Made by a program: the position numbers and the translations under genes. Under the pieces are notes generated by a model. That model saw only the letters and a list, made by a program, of their open reading frames with translations. It ran no database searches and was not told the DNA's origin. This document shows positions 58,330-64,000 of a stretch of 64,000 nucleotides of DNA, one piece after another (the first letter of the stretch is position 1; each line of letters opens with the position of its first letter). The stretch is from IMG/VR virus record IMGVR_UViG_3300048922_000467, positions 22,454 through 86,453 of that record. One strand, 5' to 3'. Origin of the DNA: a virus.

Positions 58330-58509
58330 ATGCTGATACTGACCCGCAAGGCAGGCGAGACCATCGTGATTAACGACAACATTCGCGTGACGGTGCTGAG
58401 CGTCCAGGGCAACCAGATCCGTCTGGGCGTTGAAGCGCCAGAGGACGTGCCCGTGCACCGCCAAGAGATCCACGAGCGGATCAAGGCCCAGGCTGAAGCC
58501 GCCGCCTGA
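58330..58509 (+). CDS. csrA: CsrA/RsmA-family translational regulator
   Basis: 59 aa; [20 protein letters not shown] at the N-terminus, then [15 protein letters not shown] with the RNA-binding Arg44. RBS AGGAG is 6 nt before the ATG. CsrA dimers bind GGA motifs in mRNA leaders. As a phage early gene it could retune host translation and virulence circuits or regulate phage genes. Too short for many ORF filters. Confidence 0.93.
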   Translation: MLILTRKAGETIVINDNIRVTVLSVQGNQIRLGVEAPEDVPVHRQEIHERIKAQAEAAA

Positions 58510-58721
58510 CCAGAACAACCAGCGCCACGGCAGCCTGCCGTTAACGGCCCGATGCCCTGCCTCCCATCGCAGGGTGCATCGGGATTCACATTGAACGCGA
58601 GTTGATCGCCGCGAATTGTGAGCCAGGGTAGCGTCTCGCCCTTCGGTGAGGCGTCCGGACACCCGGTTTGCCCCGGAATGTGGATCACCGATACACCCCG
58701 CATCCCCTTCCCTTCACACAC

Positions 58722-58803
58722 GACCGCATTGGCAGGCGGCAGGCACGCGCCTCCGGCTGCGCGTGGGTTTGGTCACCCGCCCTGGCGCCTGACCAATGCG
58801 GTC
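58722..58803 (+). promoter_or_regulatory. Large stem-loop leader upstream of the LuxR-type gene
   Basis: GACCGCATTGGCAGGCG (58722-58738) pairs with CGCCTGACCAATGCGGTC (58786-58803) with a one-base bulge; inside is a second hairpin CACGCGC/GCGCGTG (58744-58765). The outer stem ends 14 nt before the ATG at 58818, so it may control translation. The rest of 58510-58721 has no gene. Confidence 0.65.
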
Positions 58804-58817
58804 CACCGAGACAGATT

Positions 58818-59201
58818 ATGGAAACGATCACCTGCGGTACATGGACTGGCCAGCTCGGCGATGCCCTGGCGCCCCGTGAGCTTGAAGCTCTGCTGTGGGT
58901 CGCCCAGGGCCTCACCACGAAAGAGATCGCCCGCCAGATGGGCACCACTCCCGGTACCGCCGCCAACCGCGTGAAGCTGGCCCTGTTCAAGATGCAGGTC
59001 AGCCGGCGCGTCGAGGCCGTCACCAAGGCCATGAGCCGCCAGATCATCAGCCCCCTGTGCATCGCGCTGGCCAGCCTCATCGCGCTGCATGCCGCCATCG
59101 ACGTGGGCGACCCCATGCGCCGCGACCGCCGCGTGCCAGAGCGCCGCACCGCCCAAGTTCGAATCGTTCGCAAGGCCGAAGCCTTCGAGCTCCACGTCTG
59201 A
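58818..59201 (+). CDS. LuxR-type HTH protein with a hydrophobic C-terminal segment
   Basis: 127 aa. LAPRELEALLWVAQGLTTKE starts a LuxR-type HTH (about 14-70), as in response regulators but without a receiver domain. A hydrophobic helix (about 77-93, SPLCIALASLIALHAAI) follows and then a basic tail. No clear SD precedes the ATG; the start falls just after a stable stem. Confidence 0.75.
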   Translation: METITCGTWTGQLGDALAPRELEALLWVAQGLTTKEIARQMGTTPGTAANRVKLALFKMQVSRRVEAVTKAMSRQIISPLCIALASLIALHAAIDVGDPMRRDRRVPERRTAQVRIVRKAEAFELHV

Positions 59202-59215
59202 CCGAGGATCACATC

Positions 59216-59485
59216 ATGCAAACAGCAACGAGTCGCGCCTTCGCTCAAGGCGTTCCGCAGCTCGAGGCGCTGCTGGCCCGCACCAGTCTCGCCCGCCAAG
59301 AAGCCCAGGCCCGCGTCAAGGTCACCGCTCCCCGCTACCAGGCCATGAGCCGCGGCAAGATCTGGGAGGTGGTCGACCTCGGTACCGGCGCTGTCATGGG
59401 CATGGCCTACCAGTACGAAACAGCTCTGGTGTTCGTCAACGCGATGGAGGCAGCTGCCCGGTGCAAGCTGATCGGGCGACGATGA
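59216..59485 (+). CDS. Small uncharacterised early protein (89 aa)
   Basis: RBS GAGGATC 7 nt before the ATG at 59216. Contains RGKIWEVVDLGTGAVMG, a compact alpha/beta fold. Co-transcribed with the LuxR-type gene. No family recognised. Confidence 0.6.
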   Translation: MQTATSRAFAQGVPQLEALLARTSLARQEAQARVKVTAPRYQAMSRGKIWEVVDLGTGAVMGMAYQYETALVFVNAMEAAARCKLIGRR

Positions 59486-59821
59486 TCGACGAAAACGTTT
59501 CGGAGAAGCACAAGAGCTTGTGCAATCTGAGGGCAGCGTGGTGCAGTTCTTGGCCAAATGCGGATCCGGCTCGATCTCACGCTAGTCTCCTTGCGAGGAT
59601 ATCTAGACCAGCCATCACAGGATGAGCTGGTCACACAGGGGCAGCAAAGTCTCCAGCTGCTCGGGCTGGCTATTCAAACAATCAAGACCTCGACGGTGGA
59701 TGAGGTCAACGGCCACAGATGCCACCTGGACACAACTGCTGTCAGAGCCCCTCTAGAGCATGCGTTCTAACTCAACAAGAAAATCAAGCAATTTTGCTTT
59801 AAGGCAAATCTTTACATACAG
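59486..59821. other. Gap without a supported gene
   Basis: Only short frames (for example 47 and 70 codons) without RBS or protein-like composition. I see nothing definite; GC content drops towards the AT-rich gene that follows. Confidence 0.4.
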
Positions 59822-60544
59822 CTACAGCTCTATAATTTCAGCAAGCGCGTCAGAAAATGCTCTAACGTTAGAGCTGGATTTCTTCAGGAATCCTAGAAGA
59901 TCATAAGGGTGCCCCTGCATTTCAAAGCTAACCCAGTCGTAAGACTTACTGATATCAACAACGTTACCCAAAATCTCTCTTACCTCCCGCCCACTCATTG
60001 AGTCGGCAATAAGTACTGGCTCAGAACCAATAACTTCTGTATCACCATAAAATATATCACTCAGACTTGCACTCGACCCACCTGAAATAACTATTCTCCC
60101 TCCAATATTAACGCTACCGCTAGTTGAGTTTAATCTATTCTGGACACCGAGATGGCGGTGCTTTGTTATATTAGTCATAGTACAAAGATCTAAAAGCCAC
60201 GTATCCCCGCATGAATGAGGCTGAATAGATTCAATCAAAGAAAAAACTTTAGGAGACTGCTCAGCCAAACCATTCAAGTGTTTTTTAACAGAGTTCAAGA
60301 AACTTGCCTTATCCTTGCCGTAAGGAAAATGCGGAAATCCATTCTTTCTAGAGTAGGATTCATATATAGAAACCGCACAATAATCAAGCACGCCACGAAG
60401 ATCGCCAAGCACAGTCTTAATTACAGGCCGAGCAACTACCAAATGATCTTCGTTATGTTTGGCAGCCTCATACGCCCCCTCCAACGCCATAATATTACGA
60501 TCAACCACACCAAGTAGTTCCTGTATATCTTCATAGCGGCGCAT
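59822..60544 (-). CDS. AT-rich uncharacterised moron (240 aa)
   Basis: ATG at 60544 with RBS AGAGGAAT. It stands alone on the minus strand in a plus-strand operon and is much more AT-rich than its flanks. Helical N-terminus, CTMTNITKHRHLGVQNR in the middle, then a beta-rich section. The whole 59.8-60.8 kb segment looks inserted. Could be lysogenic conversion, exclusion or defence. Confidence 0.6.
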   Translation of the reverse strand: MRRYEDIQELLGVVDRNIMALEGAYEAAKHNEDHLVVARPVIKTVLGDLRGVLDYCAVSIYESYSRKNGFPHFPYGKDKASFLNSVKKHLNGLAEQSPKVFSLIESIQPHSCGDTWLLDLCTMTNITKHRHLGVQNRLNSTSGSVNIGGRIVISGGSSASLSDIFYGDTEVIGSEPVLIADSMSGREVREILGNVVDISKSYDWVSFEMQGHPYDLLGFLKKSSSNVRAFSDALAEIIEL

Positions 60545-60836
60545 TCTGGTATTCCTCTGAAATTTCAGATCTTCAAAAACATTAAAATTTCGACCCAATC
60601 AGCCACTAACAGTTAAGACTGTAGCGTCCAACCCCACACCTAGAAAGACCAGCACATAAGATTTTTACCCTTCCTCAAATTAAGCCTCACAGACAGGCCA
60701 ATTTAAAATTTAGCAAGCAACAGCGACCTGTCTGTTTGATCAATATCCCGTTTACATGTGATAGCTCACAACTACAAAATTTTCCACTCATGCTTCTACT
60801 TATTCAAAGATAACGCCTGACCGACGAGGCCCACCC

Positions 60837-61949
60837 ATGCCTGCGTATTACAACGAGATCGACCCATACGCCGCGCAGTGGCTCCGCAACCTTATTGCCG
60901 CTGGCCACATCGCGCCAGGCGACGTTGACGAACGCTCGATCGAGGACGTACACCCTGATGACCTCAAGCCCTACACCCAATGCCACTTCTTCGCCGGCGT
61001 CGGCGTTTGGTCCTATGCCCTTCGCCGCGCCGGCTGGCCAGATGACCGACCTGTTTGGACCGGTTCCTGTCCGTGCCAACCTTTCAGCGCGGCAGGCGCG
61101 GGCGCTGGGTTTGATGACCAGCGGCACCTGTGGCCGCACTTCCATTGGCTCATCCGCGAGCGCCAGCCTTCAGTCGTTTTTGGAGAGCAGGTTGCAAGCA
61201 AGGACGCAGACCCTTGGCTCGACCTTGTACAAGCTGACGTGGAAGCCATGGCTTATGCCTTCGGGGCTGTCGCGTTCCCGTCTGCGGGCGTCGGTGCTCC
61301 GCACATCCGAGATCGCACGTACTGGGTGGCCCACGCCCACGGCAGCACTGGCAGAAAAAGGGGTACGCACCTTCGAGGGCGGCCTCATGGAAGCGATGCG
61401 CAATCATGGTCTGGACCTGGCGGCAGCGGCCTGCCTGGCGGGATGGCCGACTCCTACAGCCAACGCAAAGGATCAAGTCGAGACACGACGCGGATTACAG
61501 ACGCTGGGCGGGTCAGCACTGCTGTCGGGCTGGCCAAGCCCAACGGCCTGCGATTCGAACAGAAAGCCGTCGCAGGACTTCAAGACACCGAACATCACGC
61601 TGAATCACGCGGCAGTGCTGAGCGGCTGGCCGACCCCCAACGCTGGAACGCCGCAGAGCCTACGCGGCAATGGTCAGGATCCCGAAATACGCCGCTCCCA
61701 GGGCCATCAAGTCAACCTCAAGGATGCTGTGCGCTATCTGATGCACGACCACCCGGCCCGGTTAACGGCCTGTGGGCAGATGCTGACTGGCTCTTCTGCA
61801 GGGATGGCAAGTGGCGGCCAGTTGAGTCCGGAACATCCCCGCTGGCTCATGGGGCTTCCAGCCGAGTGGGACGCCTGCGCGCCTACGGAAACGCCATCAA
61901 TGCTGAAGCGGCGGCGCACTTCATAGCCGCCTATCTCGAAACCCTATGA
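60837..61949 (+). CDS. DNA (cytosine-5) methyltransferase
   Basis: 370 aa. Motif I FFAGVGVWSYALRRAGW, motif IV with catalytic Cys SCPCQPFS, GEQV at the ENV position, motif VIII IRDRTYWVA and motif X GNAINAEAAAHFI are in order. The middle target-recognition part is Gly/Arg-rich. No cognate restriction gene is seen, so it is probably a phage self-protection orphan methylase. It is shared over about 0.9 kb with a second frame. Confidence 0.9.
   Translation: MPAYYNEIDPYAAQWLRNLIAAGHIAPGDVDERSIEDVHPDDLKPYTQCHFFAGVGVWSYALRRAGWPDDRPVWTGSCPCQPFSAAGAGAGFDDQRHLWPHFHWLIRERQPSVVFGEQVASKDADPWLDLVQADVEAMAYAFGAVAFPSAGVGAPHIRDRTYWVAHAHGSTGRKRGTHLRGRPHGSDAQSWSGPGGSGLPGGMADSYSQRKGSSRDTTRITDAGRVSTAVGLAKPNGLRFEQKAVAGLQDTEHHAESRGSAERLADPQRWNAAEPTRQWSGSRNTPLPGPSSQPQGCCALSDARPPGPVNGLWADADWLFCRDGKWRPVESGTSPLAHGASSRVGRLRAYGNAINAEAAAHFIAAYLETL
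61042..61926 (+). CDS. Overlapping out-of-frame GWPTP-repeat protein
   Basis: 294 aa from ATG at 61042, fully inside the methyltransferase gene in another frame. Begins MTDLFGPVPVRANLSARQAR, then SLESRLQARTQTLGSTLYKL, five GWP(T/S)P repeats, and a C-terminal LSPEHPRWLMGLPAEWDACA block. This pattern matches proteins I recall from many phages beside Dcm genes, so it is unlikely to be a chance frame. Function unknown, perhaps methylase-associated. Confidence 0.6.
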   Translation: MTDLFGPVPVRANLSARQARALGLMTSGTCGRTSIGSSASASLQSFLESRLQARTQTLGSTLYKLTWKPWLMPSGLSRSRLRASVLRTSEIARTGWPTPTAALAEKGVRTFEGGLMEAMRNHGLDLAAAACLAGWPTPTANAKDQVETRRGLQTLGGSALLSGWPSPTACDSNRKPSQDFKTPNITLNHAAVLSGWPTPNAGTPQSLRGNGQDPEIRRSQGHQVNLKDAVRYLMHDHPARLTACGQMLTGSSAGMASGGQLSPEHPRWLMGLPAEWDACAPTETPSMLKRRRTS

Positions 61950-61969
61950 CACCACAGGCGAGGTATCCC

Positions 61970-62560
61970 ATGCCCACAGAACACGACTACATCGACGTGC
62001 GCGATCTGTTTGTAAGCATCAACCCAAGCGGCTTGGACGAGAAAGAGCTGGAGCGCGATGGCGCCAGCTTCGTCGAGCCGCAGACGATCAACGAATACCA
62101 CCTCTTCCATACTGGGTATCAGGCGGCGCTGGAGGCCCAGAAGGGCCAGGGCGAGCCGGTGGGTTACCAGATCCGTAGCAAGACTGATAGACCCGGGTCA
62201 CAGTGGATGCCATGGCGGGAGTGCTGTGATACCGAACGCGCCTTGCACTCCCATGAGGTAGGCCGCTTCAATCAGTTCGGGATCATGCGCGAGATTCGGC
62301 CGGTCTTCGCCAGCGCTGCCGATCCTGCCGAGGTTGAGCGACTGCGCACCGATAATGTCCGCCTGAATGGCTTGAAGCCTGAAGGACCACCGCGGCCACC
62401 AGCTGGATGTGGCCTGCCTCGCTACGGTCTCCGCTGGAACGGTCCACAGCAGCCTATCGCAGTACCCATGGATGATGGCTATTGGACGCCTTGGCATCTG
62501 GCGGATCGCCTGCGCCAAGAACGCGACAACCTGCTCGAAGCCGGCGCACACCTGCTGTAA
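61970..62560 (+). CDS. Uncharacterised early protein (196 aa)
   Basis: ATG at 61970 has GAGG at good spacing; another at 61946 overlaps the methylase stop (ATGA). FVEPQTINEYHLFHTGYQAAL then VGYQIRSKTDRPGSQWMPWRE is a pattern common in phage accessory proteins of unknown function. Confidence 0.6.
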   Translation: MPTEHDYIDVRDLFVSINPSGLDEKELERDGASFVEPQTINEYHLFHTGYQAALEAQKGQGEPVGYQIRSKTDRPGSQWMPWRECCDTERALHSHEVGRFNQFGIMREIRPVFASAADPAEVERLRTDNVRLNGLKPEGPPRPPAGCGLPRYGLRWNGPQQPIAVPMDDGYWTPWHLADRLRQERDNLLEAGAHLL

Positions 62561-62607
62561 CCCTTTCCCTAATCTAGCTCGCCGACATGCGCGGGCATGG
62601 AGAACTC

Positions 62608-62889
62608 GTGAACACTCATTTCCTGCTGATGGCCCAGTACGGTGGCCAGGCAATCATCCCGCTCGAGCGCATATGCCTCGATTACTTCAGCCACCTGACC
62701 CCCGAGAAGATGAAGGCAAAGGTCGCCCGAGGCGAGATCAACTTGCCCCTCGTCTGTATGGAAGCCAGCCAGAAGTCAGCTCGAGGCGTACATCTGAACG
62801 ACCTGGCCGCCTACCTCGACGCGCAGCATGCCAAAGCCAAGACCGAGCACGACAAGCTCATGGGTCGCGGTCTTCGACGCGCCTCCTGA
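62608..62889 (+). CDS. PrtN-family (pyocin activator-like) protein
   Basis: 93 aa, GTG start. LLMAQYGGQAIIPLERICLDYF and VARGEINLPLVCMEASQKSA match PrtN-type DNA-binding proteins. In prophages such genes lie beside integrases and may act as excision or late-gene activators rather than pyocin regulators. Overlaps the integrase 3' end by 32 nt. Confidence 0.8.
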   Translation: MNTHFLLMAQYGGQAIIPLERICLDYFSHLTPEKMKAKVARGEINLPLVCMEASQKSARGVHLNDLAAYLDAQHAKAKTEHDKLMGRGLRRAS

Positions 62890-64000
62890 TTCTCTTCCGG
62901 GCCTCGATCACGGGGCCCGCTATCACCCTGTCGATCCATCCCCACCCCGCATACGGATCGCCATTCCCCCGCAGGTGCGTATAGCGCCGCATCGAGTTCC
63001 AATCCCGGTGACCGGAAACGGAGGCCACCTTCGGGATATCCCACCCCATTTCGAAAAGCCGGCTCACGCCATCATGACGTAGGTCGTGAAAATGCAGGTC
63101 GTCGATCTCTAGAAAATTGCATGCCCTGGTGAACGAGGCCGATATCGACTTCGAGTTGTACGGAAAAACCTCGCTGGCTACACGCGGCATCGACTGCAGG
63201 ATGCGCCAGGCTTCGTCCGGCAAATGGCACCACACGTCATTCCCATATTTCTGCCCAGGGTTCTTCATGTCGGTGATGAGGGCTGACCGGTCCTTGTCGT
63301 TGAGCGAATCCCAGCGTATGCGTGTGATCTCCTCCTGCCGCCGGGTAGAGAAGAGCGCGAATAGCACCACCCGAAGCATATCGATCTCCTGCTTGCGACG
63401 GTCGCGCATCTCGTCGAAGTACGCTAGCAGGCGCTCAAGCTCGTCCAGAGTCGGCCGTCGGTTTCGCTCGCGGCTTTTGCTGACCGCGCCCATCTTCCTC
63501 AGTACCTTCCGGGCGTCGGGCATAGCGTGCGGATCAACTTCATAGCCCCAGGCCGGCCGCGCGACGGAGAGAACCGCGCCTAGGTGCGCCAAGTCGTTGC
63601 CCACAGTCTGTGCCTGAATGCCGCTGTTCTCCATCCGCCACATGGCGTACTCGACCAGCTTCTGGCTGGTTAGGTCTGTGTCCGCAACCTCGCCCAGCCA
63701 AGTTTCCTTGATGGCGTTCAGGGTAGCGCGTTTCGTTTTGCCCAATGGGCGCAACTTCTCGTACTGATCCAGGTAACGGTCGACCATGTGCTTGACCGTG
63801 ACGCCGCCGCGGTTCGCCTTGTCGATCGCGCCTGGCTCATGTAGCTCGGCCTCGCGCTTCCTGATCCAGGCCTGCGCTGTAGCCTTGCGATCGAACGTCT
63901 GGCTTTCCTGATAAACTGACTGACCCTTCTTCATGATCCGGATCTGCGCGGTGTACGCTGCAGACCCATCCTTGCGCTTCCGAAGCGTGATGGTTCCCAT
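62858..64000 (-). CDS. dusA-type tyrosine integrase of prophage B
   Basis: 380 aa, apparently complete with ATG at 64000. Catalytic residues: R221 (STRRQEE; R220 is an alternative), H305-x-x-R308 (FHDLRHD), H331 (SGHRDW) and Y340 (RRYTH). Strong resemblance to the integrase at 24199-25290 in FPYNSKSISASFTRAC and DLHFHDLRHD. By analogy, attR and intact dusA should lie about 0.15 kb beyond its start, outside the window. Confidence 0.92.
   Translation of the reverse strand: MGTITLRKRKDGSAAYTAQIRIMKKGQSVYQESQTFDRKATAQAWIRKREAELHEPGAIDKANRGGVTVKHMVDRYLDQYEKLRPLGKTKRATLNAIKETWLGEVADTDLTSQKLVEYAMWRMENSGIQAQTVGNDLAHLGAVLSVARPAWGYEVDPHAMPDARKVLRKMGAVSKSRERNRRPTLDELERLLAYFDEMRDRRKQEIDMLRVVLFALFSTRRQEEITRIRWDSLNDKDRSALITDMKNPGQKYGNDVWCHLPDEAWRILQSMPRVASEVFPYNSKSISASFTRACNFLEIDDLHFHDLRHDGVSRLFEMGWDIPKVASVSGHRDWNSMRRYTHLRGNGDPYAGWGWIDRVIAGPVIEARKRIRRRVEDRDP

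Noticed and set aside
59558-59770. A 70-codon plus-strand frame
   Set aside because: No RBS and no familiar pattern; kept as gap only.
1-64000. tRNA genes or a tRNA attachment site
   Set aside because: No cloverleaf with T-loop GGTTCGANTCC was recognised; the attachment evidence points to dusA instead.

Overview
The window is Pseudomonas-type DNA occupied by two temperate phages integrated in tandem. Host clues are a MvaT-family H-NS-like protein, a UmuDC pair with UmuD residues Ser60/Lys97, CTG-N10-CAG LexA boxes, a PrtN-family protein and a CsrA/RsmA protein. No rRNA, tRNA or CRISPR array was recognised. The key landmark is at 25448-25501: an ATG followed by codons for S-R-K-F-S-V-A-P-M-M-D, the start of tRNA-dihydrouridine synthase DusA, then unrelated sequence and a stop. 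The 5' end of dusA is a known attachment site for a family of tyrosine integrases, and the two end-located integrases in this window (24199-25290 and 62858-64000) resemble each other. I read this as dusA-core / prophage A / dusA-core / prophage B, with intact dusA predicted just beyond base 64000.

Prophage A (left of the window to about 25.48 kb) is only partly visible. From right to left it has a dusA-type integrase, small HTH and antitoxin-like genes, and a replication block in which an SF2 helicase and a primase are transcribed divergently from a probable origin. The primase ends in a domain like the phage DUF669 family. Then come a T7-type endonuclease I, a RuvC-type resolvase, TerS, a C39-like peptidase, TerL and a DUF4055 portal. 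Between the portal (10752-12080) and the next head gene (ends at 333) lies about 10 kb of accessory cargo in both orientations: SOS-controlled umuDC, a MvaT silencer, a FRG-domain protein, two HEPN-like proteins, a two-helix membrane protein, an overlapping three-gene unknown operon and several small genes. Prophage A has its own regulatory vocabulary: a 21-bp upstream element (4 copies), an extended -10 promoter class (7 copies), AACAATAAGAGAG-like leaders, a recurrent TTAACCA box, and a probable 100-nt sRNA whose CU-rich loops are complementary to those leaders.

Prophage B (about 25.5 kb to beyond 64 kb) is GC-rich and nearly complete. Its late operon runs right to left: Q-like antiterminator, holin, TerS/TerL, gpW, lambda-type portal, ClpP-protease/capsid fusion, DUF2190 protein, then a P2-type contractile tail (V, W, J, I, H, FI, FII, E/E', T, U, X, D), endolysin and Rz/Rz1. 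It is therefore a lambdoid head joined to a P2-like tail. The early/control region (52-57 kb) has an internal tyrosine recombinase, a DUF1364 nuclease, an O-like replication protein with five iterons inside its gene, a Rha/KilAC-type antirepressor, Cro and a self-cleaving CI. A rightward operon (57.8-62.9 kb) follows, with csrA, a LuxR-type HTH gene behind a large stem-loop, a cytosine DNA methyltransferase that shares about 0.9 kb with a second out-of-frame coding sequence, and a PrtN-like gene next to the integrase. Three AT-rich genes (26049-26849, 27042-27887, 59822-60544) look like recently acquired morons.
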